Assembly (NCBI RefSeq): GCF_030315975.1
Contig: NZ_JASXSZ010000001.1
Coordinates: 744,001 to 808,000, forward strand
Length of the DNA: 64,000 nucleotides
Direction: 5' to 3'
Source: Microbacterium candidum
Lineage (GTDB): Bacteria > Actinomycetota > Actinomycetes > Actinomycetales > Microbacteriaceae
Shown here: positions 52,482 through 61,877 of the stretch, piece by piece
Layout: every line of letters starts with the position of its first letter
Numbering within the stretch: position 1 is the stretch's first letter
Notes under the pieces: generated by a model
What the model was told of the DNA's origin: nothing
Database searches by the model: none
The model's input: the letters and a program-made list of their open reading frames with translations, nothing else
Translations under genes and position numbers: made by a program

Positions 52482-53531
52482 ATGCCGCGCGATGTCACCC
52501 TTCATGCGGTCGCCGAGGCCGCCGGGGTGTCTTTGGCCACCGCATCGCGCGCGCTCGCCGGCACGGGCCGCGTCTCGGCCCAGACCGTCGCGACCGTGCG
52601 GCGGGCGGCGGCTGAGCTCGGTTATCGCGTGGATCCCATCGCCCGTGCGCTGCGGGCAGGCTCGACGCGCATCGTCGGCATGATCGTGCCGGTCATCGGC
52701 AATCCCTTCTTCGCACAGCTCGTCGACGCCGTCGAGCAGCGTCTCCATGAGGAGGGCTTCGAACTTCTCCTCGCCGACTCGCACGGAGAGCTCGCCGAGG
52801 AGGCGCGCCGGCTCGCGGTCTTCGATGACCGGCGCGTCGACGGCATTCTGGCCGTTCCGTCGGACCGCCGACGCTCCGGTCCTGCGCTCGCCGGCGCCGG
52901 GTCCCCGGTCGTGCAGGTCGACCGGACCTCCGAGGGCTCCGCGACGGACGCCGTCGGCGTCGACAACCAGGTGGGGATGCGCCTTGCGCTGGAGCACGTG
53001 GGCGATCGCGGCGCCCGCACCCTCACGTACGTCGGTGCCGATGACGTCACGTCGAACGGAGTGGAGCGGTTCGAGGCGTTCAGCGGGCTGATCGACCGCA
53101 TGCCGTTTGAGGCATATGCGCCGATCCGCGGGGAGTTCAGCGTCGCGAGCGGCGCGGCGGCAGCCGACGAGCTCGTCGGGCGGGGGGCGCTGCCGGACGC
53201 CGTCGTGACGGCATCCGACCTCATCGCCTTCGGCCTGGTCGCACGGTTGCGGGAGCACGGCGTCGTCATCCCGCGCGATGTGCTCGTCACCGGGTTCGAC
53301 GGCATCCCCTTCGCGGAGATCTTCTCGCCGGGCTTGACGACGGTCGCGCAGCCGGTGGATGCCATCGCCGCGGACGCCATCGGCTTCCTCCTGGCCCGGA
53401 TGCGCGGCGACGACTCGCCCGTGCGACGGAGCCTGCTCGCACCGACCCTCGTCGTGCGCGGGTCGACCACCCGAGACGACGGACCCGTCGGCACGGCGCG
53501 AGGGAGATCGGGAACGCGAAGAGAGAGGTGA
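52482..53531 (+). CDS. LacI-family transcriptional regulator
   Basis: A 349-residue LacI/GalR protein. The HTH is TLHAVAEAAGVSLATASRAL (near residues 5-24), with the hinge RVDPIARALRAGSTRIVGMI. The sensor domain ends VLVTGFDGIPFAEIFSPGLT. It precedes the deaminase gene by four bases and is divergent from a nucleoside hydrolase, so a nucleoside or ribose-type effector is likely. Confidence 0.92.
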   Translation: MPRDVTLHAVAEAAGVSLATASRALAGTGRVSAQTVATVRRAAAELGYRVDPIARALRAGSTRIVGMIVPVIGNPFFAQLVDAVEQRLHEEGFELLLADSHGELAEEARRLAVFDDRRVDGILAVPSDRRRSGPALAGAGSPVVQVDRTSEGSATDAVGVDNQVGMRLALEHVGDRGARTLTYVGADDVTSNGVERFEAFSGLIDRMPFEAYAPIRGEFSVASGAAAADELVGRGALPDAVVTASDLIAFGLVARLREHGVVIPRDVLVTGFDGIPFAEIFSPGLTTVAQPVDAIAADAIGFLLARMRGDDSPVRRSLLAPTLVVRGSTTRDDGPVGTARGRSGTRRER

Positions 53532-53535
53532 TCCG

Positions 53536-54648
53536 ATGGACCGCGAACTGTACGGGCAGTACCTCGACCGCATGCCGAAGGTGGAGCTGCACTGCCACCT
53601 GATCGGGACCGTGCGGGCGACCACGTTCGCCGACCTGGCCCGCCGGGCAGGGCTCGACCTCCCCGCCGACCCGCTCGACATCTACGCCCGGGTCAACTCG
53701 AAACCGGTCGATGCCGCGCTCTACGCGAACACCCGCATCCCCGTTCCCCAAGGGCCGGCAGCGGACGAACCGGATCCGTCGTACTCGCTGTTCCAGGTCT
53801 CCGACTGGGTCAAGCGCAGTCTCACGCGCCTGGAGGACTTCTCGCGCATCGCGTACGAGGCGCTCGCGGATGCGCACGACAAGAGCGCGACGCGGTACGC
53901 GGAGCTGTTCATCGATCCGGTTGATCCGAAGGTCTGGCCGTTCCGGTACGCCGACATCCTCGACGCCTACATCGACGGGATGCGGGCGGCTGAGACCGAC
54001 TTCGGCATCCGATCGCGGCTGATCGCCGCGATCGACCGCAGCCGGTCGGGCGCGGAGGCGCTGGCGGTGGTCGAGGAGGTCGTCGAGCACCGTCGCGACG
54101 AGGTCGTCGGCATCGGCCTGGACAACCTCGAGACCGCCGGTCCGCCGGAGCGCTTCGCCGACGCCTACCGGCTCGCCAAGCGGTCGGGCCTGAAGCGCAC
54201 CGCGCACTCGTCGGAGCACGCCCCGACCGCGGCCAACACGGTCACGTGCCTCGATCTGCTCGAGTGCGACCGGATCGATCACGGCTATTTCGTGCTCGAG
54301 GACGATGCCGTCGTGGCGCGCTGCCGCGACGAGGGCGTGCCGTTCACGTGCATCTTCACCACGTCGCGGCGATCGTGGCGGCCGTGGCGGCGAGCGAGCA
54401 TCGCCGAGATGGTGCGGAGCGGTCTCACCGTGACGCTGTCGTCGGACGATCCCGGGATGTTCCCGACGACCCTCGCGCAGGAGTACCGGATCGCCGGACT
54501 CGAACTGGATCTCGATCTCGACCGCATGCGGCGGATGTGCCTGGACGGGGTGGATGCCTCGTGGCTGGACGAGTCGGAGCGGATGCAGCTGCGCGCGGCG
54601 TTCGCGGATGAGCTGGACGCGCTGGAGGACGACCTGGCTCTGCGCTGA
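53536..54648 (+). CDS. Adenosine deaminase-like protein
   Basis: A 370-residue member of the adenosine/adenine deaminase family. Metal ligands H19 and H21 in ELHCHL, the His and catalytic Glu of TAHSSEHAP, His in RIDHGYF and Asp in SSDDPGMF are all present. The usual CPxSN motif after the last His is replaced by FTTSRRSW, so substrate binding is likely altered. It would deaminate a purine nucleoside or base before hydrolysis by the nearby nucleoside hydrolases. It is four bases after a lacI stop, hence in the same transcript. Confidence 0.85.
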   Translation: MDRELYGQYLDRMPKVELHCHLIGTVRATTFADLARRAGLDLPADPLDIYARVNSKPVDAALYANTRIPVPQGPAADEPDPSYSLFQVSDWVKRSLTRLEDFSRIAYEALADAHDKSATRYAELFIDPVDPKVWPFRYADILDAYIDGMRAAETDFGIRSRLIAAIDRSRSGAEALAVVEEVVEHRRDEVVGIGLDNLETAGPPERFADAYRLAKRSGLKRTAHSSEHAPTAANTVTCLDLLECDRIDHGYFVLEDDAVVARCRDEGVPFTCIFTTSRRSWRPWRRASIAEMVRSGLTVTLSSDDPGMFPTTLAQEYRIAGLELDLDLDRMRRMCLDGVDASWLDESERMQLRAAFADELDALEDDLALR

Positions 54649-54723
54649 CGATCATCGGATGTCACGATTCGGTAACGAGCGATTGACAGTCCCCATGTCG
54701 GCGACCCAGGCTGTGTGCCACGA

Positions 54724-54766
54724 CGTTACCCGCGTAACGAAACGCGGGTAACGAAACCCGAGTAAC
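54724..54766. promoter_or_regulatory. Inverted repeat operator upstream of lacI
   Basis: CGTTACCCGCGT (54724-54735) and ACGCGGGTAACG (54742-54753) are exact 12-bp complements, followed by a further half-site AAACCCGAGTAAC (54754-54766). It ends 25 bp before the lacI GTG at 54792. A consensus TTGACA (54683-54688) stands upstream, but no good -10 follows it. Confidence 0.65.
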
Positions 54767-54791
54767 ACACGCATCACGATGGAGTGGGTCT

Positions 54792-55808
54792 GTGGCTGGA
54801 CGAGCAGATGTCGCGCGACTTGCGGGCGTGAGCCCCGCCGTCGTCTCGTACGTCACGAACGGCTCGCACGCCGTCGGCGCCGAGACCCGTGCCCGCGTGC
54901 TCGCCGCGATCGCGGAGCTGGGCTACCGACCGAACGCGCTGGCGCGCAGCCTCGCGACCTCGCGCTCGCACACGCTCGGGCTGCTGCTCCCCGATTCGTC
55001 GAACCCGTACTTCGCCGAGCTCTCGTCGGCGATCGAGGACGCCGCGTTCGCCGCCGGCTTCACGGTGCTGCTCGGCAACGGCGACGACGTGGTCGAACGC
55101 GAGATGACGTATGTGCGGACGTTCCTCGACCGCCAGGTCGACGGGGTCATCGTGTGCCCGAGCAACGACTTCTCGCACGGATTCGACGAGCTCGTCGCCG
55201 CAGCCGTCCCGGTCGTGTCGACCGACCGAGTCAGCCGCGAATCGGCGCTGCCCGCCGTCGTCGTCGACAACGAAGTCGGCGCCCGCACGGCGACCGAACA
55301 CCTCATCGGCCACGGACGCACGACGTTCGCCTGCATCTCGGGCCACGGCGACATGTCACCCGCCCAGGCGCGCGCTGCGGGCTGGGAGCAGGCCCTGCGC
55401 GATGCCGATATCGACGTCGACCGCGACCTGCTCGCCTTCGTCGACTTCTCGGCGGAGGGTGGATGGGAAGCCACGCGGGAACTGCTGCGACGCGAGCCGC
55501 GGATCGACGCGCTCTTCGTGGGGTCCGACCTCCAGGCTGTGGGCGCCCTGCGCGCGATCGCGGATTCCGGCCGAACGGCCGGGAAGGACGTGTCGGTCGT
55601 CGGCTTCGACGGCATCCGCCTCGGCGAGTACATCAGTCCTCGGCTGACCACGGTGGCTCAGCCGTTCCGCGACCTCTCCAAAACGGTCGTGGAGCTCATG
55701 GTCGAGCTGATCGACAACCCGGATCAGGTCGACACGGAACCACGGATCCTGCCCACGCGGCTGGAGATCCGTGAGTCCTGCGGCTGTCTGCCGCTCGCGG
55801 CGACCTGA
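54792..55808 (+). CDS. LacI-family transcriptional regulator
   Basis: A 338-residue LacI/GalR protein. The HTH is ADVARLAGVSPAVVSYVTNG (near residues 5-24); the hinge segment is RPNALARSLATSRSHTLGLL. The sensor domain ends VVGFDGIRLGEYISPRLTTV. GTG start. It precedes the BMP nucleoside transporter operon in the same direction and has a strong inverted repeat upstream, so it probably regulates itself and the transporter. Confidence 0.92.
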   Translation: MAGRADVARLAGVSPAVVSYVTNGSHAVGAETRARVLAAIAELGYRPNALARSLATSRSHTLGLLLPDSSNPYFAELSSAIEDAAFAAGFTVLLGNGDDVVEREMTYVRTFLDRQVDGVIVCPSNDFSHGFDELVAAAVPVVSTDRVSRESALPAVVVDNEVGARTATEHLIGHGRTTFACISGHGDMSPAQARAAGWEQALRDADIDVDRDLLAFVDFSAEGGWEATRELLRREPRIDALFVGSDLQAVGALRAIADSGRTAGKDVSVVGFDGIRLGEYISPRLTTVAQPFRDLSKTVVELMVELIDNPDQVDTEPRILPTRLEIRESCGCLPLAAT

Positions 55809-55810
55809 GG

Positions 55811-55826
55811 GCGACCTTGCGGTCGC
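55811..55826 (+). terminator. Short hairpin after lacI
   Basis: GCGACC and GGTCGC form a perfect six-base stem with a TTGC loop and additional flanking G-C pairs, three bases after the lacI stop. A weak terminator or processing signal before the transporter operon. Confidence 0.4.
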
Positions 55827-55890
55827 GCCCACGACGGGCTCCATGCACCACAACAGAAAACCCAAACACCAATCTCAGCTGAGGAGTGAA

Positions 55891-56928
55891 ATGAACAAGC
55901 GGCACTACGGCGTCCTCGCCGTCACAGCAGCACTCGCGCTCGCCTTGAGCGCCTGCAGCGGCGGGTCCACGCCGTCGTCGAGCGGGTCCAACGGGGGCAA
56001 GGCCACCGTGGCGCTCGCCGTCAACGGCGCGCTGGGCGACCAGGGCTTCTTCGACGACGCGCAGCGCGGCATGGATCAGCTCAAGTCGGACGGGCACAAG
56101 ACCCAGACGCTGCAGGCGGATGCCAACAACCCGGCGCAGTGGAAGTCGAACCTCGAGTCGATCTCGACGGGCACGTGGAACATCGCGGTCGCCGGAACGT
56201 CGCAGATGACGGACATCATGACGGCCACGGCGAAGAAGTTCCCGAACCAGAAGTACATCATCTTCGACACCGTCGTCGATGCGCCGAACGTCGCCTCGAT
56301 CACCTACAAGCAGAACGAGGGCTCCTTCCTCGCCGGTGTCCTCGCCGCCATGGCGACGACCGACAAGGCGAGCTTCCCCCTCTCGTCGGGCAGCAAGACC
56401 GTGGGTCTCGTCGGCGGCATGGACATCCCCGTGATCAACGACTTCGTCGCCGGCTTCAAGGCGGGTGTCAAGGCGGTGGACCCGAGCATCAAGGTCGAGA
56501 CCAGCTACGTGGGCTCCTTCTCGGACTCTGCAAAGGGCTACGACCAGGCCAAGGCGATGTACGCGAACGGCGCGGATGTCGTGTTCCAGGTCGCCGGAGG
56601 CTCCGGCATCGGCGTGCTGCAGGCGGCCAAGGACGCCGACAAGTACGCGATCGGCGTCGACCAGAACCAGAACGCGCTGCAGCCGGGTCACGTGCTCGCC
56701 TCGATGCTCAAGCACGTCGGGGCGTCGATCGTGCTCGCGGTGAAGGCCGCGGACGCCGGCAAGCTGGCGTACGGCAAGACCACCTCGTACGGCCTCGCCA
56801 ACGACGGCGTCGGTCTCGACTTCGACAACAACGGGAACCTCGTGCCGGACGCGATCGTCAAGAAGATCGATGACCTCAAGCAGCAGGTCATCGACGGCAA
56901 GATCACGGTTCCGACCGCCGAGGGCTGA
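55891..56928 (+). CDS. BMP-family nucleoside-binding lipoprotein
   Basis: A 345-residue basic membrane protein/PnrA-type binding lipoprotein. The lipobox LSAC (Cys near residue 23) follows a short signal peptide, and GAGGAG lies upstream of the ATG. The mature protein opens VALAVNGALGDQGFFDDAQR, and GVDQNQNAL near residue 250 is the conserved ligand loop. Related proteins capture purine nucleosides for ABC uptake; the adjacent nucleoside hydrolases support that. Confidence 0.92.
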   Translation: MNKRHYGVLAVTAALALALSACSGGSTPSSSGSNGGKATVALAVNGALGDQGFFDDAQRGMDQLKSDGHKTQTLQADANNPAQWKSNLESISTGTWNIAVAGTSQMTDIMTATAKKFPNQKYIIFDTVVDAPNVASITYKQNEGSFLAGVLAAMATTDKASFPLSSGSKTVGLVGGMDIPVINDFVAGFKAGVKAVDPSIKVETSYVGSFSDSAKGYDQAKAMYANGADVVFQVAGGSGIGVLQAAKDADKYAIGVDQNQNALQPGHVLASMLKHVGASIVLAVKAADAGKLAYGKTTSYGLANDGVGLDFDNNGNLVPDAIVKKIDDLKQQVIDGKITVPTAEG

Positions 56929-56949
56929 GCCCCCGGAACCTCGGGATCT

Positions 56950-56981
56950 CGCGGTGGGGGCGGCAGCCCGCCCCCACCGCG
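56950..56981 (+). terminator. Strong hairpin between binding protein and ABC genes
   Basis: CGCGGTGGGGGCG and CGCCCCCACCGCG are exact 13-bp complements around a six-base loop, 21 bases after the bmp stop. It probably limits readthrough so that more binding protein than transporter is made. Confidence 0.6.
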
Positions 56982-57037
56982 CGGGCCCTCTCCTCGCTTC
57001 GCTTCCCCTCCTCTGTCCGTCCCGGAAGGCAGCTCGC

Positions 57038-59848
57038 ATGGACAGCACGATCCTCGAACTCCGCCACATCACAAAGGCGTTCGGCGACAAGATCGCCAAC
57101 AATGACATCTCGCTCGAGATCCGACCCGGCCGCGTCCACGCGATCGTCGGCGAGAACGGTGCAGGCAAGACGACGCTCATGAACATGATCTCGGGCAACC
57201 TCCAGCCCACCGCGGGCGAGATCATGTTCGACGGACAATCCGTCATCCTCTCCGACCCCACGAAGGCTGATGCGCTCGGCATCGGCATGGTGCACCAGCA
57301 CTTCAAGCTCGTGCCCTCCCTGACGGTCGCGGCCAACATCTTCCTCGGCAAGGAGAAGGCGAACGGATTCGGCAAGCTCGACCAGCGTGCGATGGAGCAG
57401 CGGGTCGGCGAGCTCTCCGAGACCTTCGGGCTGAAGATCAACCCGAAGGACAAGGTGCAGGACCTCTCGGTCGGCGAGCGCCAACGCGTCGAGATCATCA
57501 AGGCCCTCTCCCACGACACACGTGTGCTCATCCTCGACGAGCCGACCGCCGTGCTCACTCCGGCGGAGACGGACGAGATGTTCGTGGTGGTCCGCCAGCT
57601 CGCGGAGCGGGGCTGTGCGGTGCTGTTCATCTCCCACAAACTCGGTGAGGTGCTCTCGATCGCCGACGTCGTCACGGTCATCCGCGACGGCGAGGTCGTC
57701 GACACCCGTCCGGCGCAGGGCCTCACCCAGACCGACATCGCGACGATGATGGTCGGCCGCGAGGTGCTGCTGCGCATCATGCACACCCCTCCGGACCCGC
57801 AGGCGGAGGTGCTGGCCGTCGAGGGCGTCTACGCGGTCGATCAGCGCGGAGCGATCGCGGTCAACAACCTCTCCCTCTCGGTGCGCAGCGGTGAGATCGT
57901 GGGGATCGCGGGCGTGGAGGGCAACGGCCAGTCCGAGCTCGCCGCATCCATCGCCGGTATGTATCTCCCACCCCGCGGGCGAGTGACCCTGGGCGATCAG
58001 GACGTCACCTCGGCGCCCGTCGCGGAGCGCCGCAGCAAGGGGCTCGCCTACATCTCGGAGGACCGTCAGGACGAGGGCGCGGGTCCCACGCTGACGATCG
58101 CGGAGAACATCGCTGCGACGCACCTCGACCCGCCGATCGCGAAGGCCGGCTGGCTCTCCGTGAAGGCCATGCGGACGTACGCCCAGGGGCTGATCACGAA
58201 GTTCGACGTCCGTGGCGCGCGGCCGGACACGCCCATCGGCACCCTGTCCGGCGGCAACATGCAGAAGGTCATCATCGCGCGCGAGTTCGAGTCCGACCCC
58301 AAGCTGCTGATGGTGTCGCAGCCGACCCGCGGCGTCGACGTCGGTGCGATGGAGTTCGTGCACAACTCGATCGTCAAGGCGCGCGATGCGGGCGCCGGCG
58401 TGCTGCTGTTCTCCGCCGATCTGAACGAGGTGATGAGCCTCTCCGACCGGCTCCTCGTCATGTATCGCGGTCAGATCATCGCCGAGTTCACCCAGGAGAC
58501 GATGAGCGAGGTCGCGGTCGGGCTCGCGATGGCCGGGGTCGTGCCGACCGCCGAGGCCCTCGCCGAAGCGGAGGCCGAGCGCGAACGCGTGGCCGCCGAG
58601 CTCGAGGCGACCGGTGCGACCCTCGCCGAGGGCGAGTCCGCCGAGGTGGCGCAGGTCGCGGAGGTGGATGCCGTCGACACGACATCCATCCTCGCCCCCC
58701 TGGACACGGAGGCCGTGGCTCGCGCGACAAAGGAGACCGAACGCACCGCGGTCTTCGCCGACTTCGCCACGAAGGCGCTGCGCGGAGCCGTCCAGCCGGT
58801 GGTCGCGGTGCTCGTCGCGCTCGCGATCGGCGCCGTCATCATCCTGCTGATCGGGCAGAATCCGATCACGGCGTACGTGCAGCTGTTCGCGTCCGGCTGG
58901 AGCACCCCCTACGGCATCGGCACGATCATCGCGATGTTCATCCCGCTGTCGATCATGTCGGCGGGCACGATCATCTCCTTCCGAGCGGGCTTCTTCAGCA
59001 TCGCGGGAGAGGGGTCGCTGTACTTCGGCGCGTTCTTCGGCGCCTGGGTGGGGTTCACGTTCCACGGGCTGCCGCCCATCGTCGGCATCGCGCTCATCCT
59101 CATCGTCGGCACGATCGCCGGCGCCCTGTGGAGCCTGATCCCCGGTGCGCTGTATGCGTTCTGGCGCGTCGACATCGTGGTGACGACGCTCCTGCTGTCC
59201 ACGGTCGCGATGCTCATCACGAACTTCTTCGTGACCGGGCCGTTCCAAGACAAGACCGCCGGCGCCGCAGCCTCCCCGAAGATCGACGAAGCGTACAACC
59301 TGAACATGTTCAACCCCGAGTACGGGATCGGACCCGACCTCATCCTGGCACTCATCGTGGCGGTCCTCCTCGGCCTCGTGCTGATGCGCACCCCGTGGGG
59401 TCTGAAGGTGAAGCAGCTGGGTGAGATGAACCGGTTCGCCGAGTACACCGGCGTGTCGGTGAAGTCGATGTCGATGCAGGTGCTGATGGTCTCAGGCGCC
59501 GCCGCCGGCATCGCCGGCGCGCTGTACATCATCGGGCCCAACGGCGGCCGCTTCCTGCAGGCGTTCTCGCCCGGCTTCGGATTCCTCGCGATCACCGTCG
59601 CGCTGCTGGCCCGGCTGAACCCCTGGGCGTCCCTCGTGGCCGCGCTGTTCTACGCGACGATGATGGCCGGAACGACCGGTCTGCAGACCGCGGGCGTTCC
59701 GTTCCCGATCGTCAACGTCCTCCAGGGCCTCATCATCATCACGATCACGGCCACCTTCATCTTCAACCGCAAACGCGGCAAGCGGCGACAGCCGACCGAA
59801 CCCGTCCAGCTCGACAAGGCAGAGATGAACAAGGGAGTCGCACAGTGA
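57038..59848 (+). CDS. Nucleoside ABC transporter, ATPase-permease fusion
   Basis: A 936-residue chain joining two proteins that are usually separate. Residues about 1-510 are a double ABC ATPase of the NupO/sugar type: Walker A GENGAGKTT (38-46), signature LSVGERQ, LILDEPTAV, then a second half with degenerate Walker A GVEGNGQSE and signature LSGGNMQK. A Glu/Ala-rich linker covers about 510-570. From about 575 an NupP-type permease follows with eight to ten helices (GAVIILLIGQNPITAYVQLF, ISFRAGFFSIAGEG). The reading frame is continuous with no frameshift. The protein would supply both energy coupling and one channel half. Confidence 0.93.
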   Translation: MDSTILELRHITKAFGDKIANNDISLEIRPGRVHAIVGENGAGKTTLMNMISGNLQPTAGEIMFDGQSVILSDPTKADALGIGMVHQHFKLVPSLTVAANIFLGKEKANGFGKLDQRAMEQRVGELSETFGLKINPKDKVQDLSVGERQRVEIIKALSHDTRVLILDEPTAVLTPAETDEMFVVVRQLAERGCAVLFISHKLGEVLSIADVVTVIRDGEVVDTRPAQGLTQTDIATMMVGREVLLRIMHTPPDPQAEVLAVEGVYAVDQRGAIAVNNLSLSVRSGEIVGIAGVEGNGQSELAASIAGMYLPPRGRVTLGDQDVTSAPVAERRSKGLAYISEDRQDEGAGPTLTIAENIAATHLDPPIAKAGWLSVKAMRTYAQGLITKFDVRGARPDTPIGTLSGGNMQKVIIAREFESDPKLLMVSQPTRGVDVGAMEFVHNSIVKARDAGAGVLLFSADLNEVMSLSDRLLVMYRGQIIAEFTQETMSEVAVGLAMAGVVPTAEALAEAEAERERVAAELEATGATLAEGESAEVAQVAEVDAVDTTSILAPLDTEAVARATKETERTAVFADFATKALRGAVQPVVAVLVALAIGAVIILLIGQNPITAYVQLFASGWSTPYGIGTIIAMFIPLSIMSAGTIISFRAGFFSIAGEGSLYFGAFFGAWVGFTFHGLPPIVGIALILIVGTIAGALWSLIPGALYAFWRVDIVVTTLLLSTVAMLITNFFVTGPFQDKTAGAAASPKIDEAYNLNMFNPEYGIGPDLILALIVAVLLGLVLMRTPWGLKVKQLGEMNRFAEYTGVSVKSMSMQVLMVSGAAAGIAGALYIIGPNGGRFLQAFSPGFGFLAITVALLARLNPWASLVAALFYATMMAGTTGLQTAGVPFPIVNVLQGLIIITITATFIFNRKRGKRRQPTEPVQLDKAEMNKGVAQ

Positions 59849-60789
59849 ACGGCATCTTCGCGCAGGTCTTCACGATCGCGACGCTCGCCGTCATCCTGAC
59901 CAAGACGGCCCCGCTGCTGCTCGCGGCGATCGGCGGCGCGTTCACCCAGATGGGAAGCATCCTGAACATCGGCCTCGAGGGCATGATGCTCGTCGGCGCG
60001 TTCGCCGCCATCGTGGTCGGGGCCGTCACCAACCCGTTCATCGGCATCATCGGCGCCATCGCCGCCGCGCTGATCCTCGCGCTGGTGTTCGCCTTGGCGA
60101 CGCTGACGTTCAAGGCGGATTTCATCGTGGTCGGCATCGGCATAAACCTGCTCGCGGCGGGAGTCACGGTGCTGCTGCTCACCGTGATGTTCGGGAACGC
60201 GGGCGTCACTCCCGGCAACATCAAGGCGATCCTGCCGAAGATCGATCTGGGCGCGCTCGCGTACACCCCGATCATCGGGCCGATGCTCAACGACCAGACC
60301 CTGCTCGTCTGGCTCGCGTTCCTCCTCGTGCCGGTGTACTCGTACGTGCTCTACCGAACCCCGTACGGCGTGCACCTGCGCGCCGTGGGCGAGGACGAGT
60401 CCGCGGCCCGGGCCGCCGGCATCAACGTCACGCGGGTCAAGTTCATCTCGATCCTGCTCTCCGGGGCCTTCTGCGGCATCGCAGGCGCGCAGCTGGCGAT
60501 GTCCACGGTCGGCTCGTTCACGGCGGGCATGACGGCATCCCGAGGCTTCATCGCCGTCGCGGCCCTCACCTTCGGACTCGGCAGGCCGTACTTCACGATG
60601 CTCGCGTGTCTCATCTTCGGCGCGGCGGACGCCCTGGCCGACCGGCTCGCACTGGCAGGAGTGAACTCCTCGCTCGCGCTGACGACGCCGTATGTGATCA
60701 CGATCATCGCGCTCGTGCTCGCGGCTCTGCGGGTCCGTTCCGCGTACAAGGCGAGGGCGAGGAAGGCCCTCGCATCCGTGGGGGTGTGA
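59845..60789 (+). CDS. Nucleoside ABC transporter permease (NupQ type)
   Basis: A 314-residue permease of the branched-chain amino acid/ribose (BPD_transp_2) family. Eight to ten helices are seen; LNIGLEGMMLVGAFAAIVVG near residue 40 and LRAVGEDESAARAAGINVTR near residue 182 are the conserved blocks. The GTG start overlaps the fusion-gene stop. It would pair with the permease half of that fusion to make the channel. Confidence 0.93.
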   Translation: MNGIFAQVFTIATLAVILTKTAPLLLAAIGGAFTQMGSILNIGLEGMMLVGAFAAIVVGAVTNPFIGIIGAIAAALILALVFALATLTFKADFIVVGIGINLLAAGVTVLLLTVMFGNAGVTPGNIKAILPKIDLGALAYTPIIGPMLNDQTLLVWLAFLLVPVYSYVLYRTPYGVHLRAVGEDESAARAAGINVTRVKFISILLSGAFCGIAGAQLAMSTVGSFTAGMTASRGFIAVAALTFGLGRPYFTMLACLIFGAADALADRLALAGVNSSLALTTPYVITIIALVLAALRVRSAYKARARKALASVGV

Positions 60790-60790
60790 C

Positions 60791-61768
60791 GTGGTGCAGA
60801 AGATCATCCTCGACTGCGACCCCGGCCACGACGACGCGATCGCGATCCTGCTCGCGGCCGGCAACCCGGACATCGAGCTGCTGGGGATCACGACCGTCGC
60901 AGGCAACCAGACGATCGAGAAGGTCACCCGCAATGCCCTCGCGGTGTGCGCGGTCGCGGGCATCACCGTCCCCGTCGCCCGGGGTGCGTCGGTGCCGCTC
61001 GTCGAACCGCAGATGGTGGCGGAGGACATCCACGGCGAGACCGGCCTGGACGGGCCCTACCTGCCGCCGCCGGCCTTCGACCTGGATGCGCGCCATGCGG
61101 CGCAGTTCATCGTCGACACCGTGATGGCGCACGAGCCCCACACGGTGAGCATCGTGCCGGTCGGCCCCTTCACGAACATCGCCCTCGCGATGCGGCTCGA
61201 GCCGCGCATCATCGAGCGCGTGCAGTCCGTCGTCGTGATGGGCGGGGCGTACACGCGCGGCAATGCGACGCCGGGCGCCGAGTTCAACATCTACGTCGAC
61301 CCCGAGGCGGCCGAGGCCGTGTTCCGCGCAGACTGGGACGTCACGATGGTCGGGCTCGATCTCACCCATCAGGCGCTCGCGTCCGCGGAGCTGCAGGACC
61401 GGGTGCGCGCCGTGGGCGGACCGATCAGCGAGTTCGCGCTCGCGGTGTGGGACTTCGTCGGCAGCACCTACAAGAGGCAGTACGAGTTCGACCACCCGCC
61501 GATCCATGACGCCTGCTGCGTCGCGGCGCTCATCGACCCGGCCGTCTTCACGACCGCGACGGCGGACGTGCGGGTCGAACTGCGCGGCGAGTGGACGAGG
61601 GGCACCACCGTGGTGAACTTCGCCGACACCCCGGGGATGCACCACTCGAACGGCAGCGCACTCGGTCAGACCGACTTCCGCACGCACATCGCCATGCGGC
61701 TCGACCACGAGCGATTCAGCGATCTCATCGTCGACTCGATCGCACGGCTCACCGCCGTCCTGACCTAG
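60791..61768 (+). CDS. Nucleoside hydrolase (IUNH family)
   Basis: A 325-residue nucleoside N-ribohydrolase. DCDPGHDD is at residues 8-15, with PVGPFTNIALAM, VVMGGAYTRGNATPGAEFNI and PPIHDACCVAAL as further active-site blocks. It starts at GTG 60791, one base after the permease stop, so it is co-transcribed with the transporter and splits the imported nucleosides. The loop with GETGLDGPYLP is the region that sets base preference. Confidence 0.94.
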   Translation: MVQKIILDCDPGHDDAIAILLAAGNPDIELLGITTVAGNQTIEKVTRNALAVCAVAGITVPVARGASVPLVEPQMVAEDIHGETGLDGPYLPPPAFDLDARHAAQFIVDTVMAHEPHTVSIVPVGPFTNIALAMRLEPRIIERVQSVVVMGGAYTRGNATPGAEFNIYVDPEAAEAVFRADWDVTMVGLDLTHQALASAELQDRVRAVGGPISEFALAVWDFVGSTYKRQYEFDHPPIHDACCVAALIDPAVFTTATADVRVELRGEWTRGTTVVNFADTPGMHHSNGSALGQTDFRTHIAMRLDHERFSDLIVDSIARLTAVLT

Positions 61769-61772
61769 TCCT

Positions 61773-61788
61773 CCCGGCTTTCGCCGGG
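61773..61788 (+). terminator. Hairpin between nucleoside hydrolase genes
   Basis: CCCGGC and GCCGGG form a perfect six-base stem around TTTC, four bases after the stop. It may attenuate transcription into the next two hydrolase genes. The remaining 89 bases of the gap hold only a ribosome site (GAGGAG). Confidence 0.45.
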
Positions 61789-61877
61789 ACCCGGCAACGC
61801 CCAGGGCCGGGCGGATGCCGCCACCCGCCATCCCTTCCGACAATCCGACATTCCCCGACATCGCCCAGAGGAGCATC

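Noticed and set aside
54683..54688. Consensus TTGACA as a definite promoter
   Set aside because: No acceptable -10 hexamer is found 16-19 bp downstream, so it is not listed as a promoter by itself.
58520..58780. Frameshift or missing stop between ATPase and permease
   Set aside because: The frame is continuous through a plausible Glu/Ala-rich linker and no alternative start with a ribosome site is obvious before the permease part, so a true fusion is preferred.
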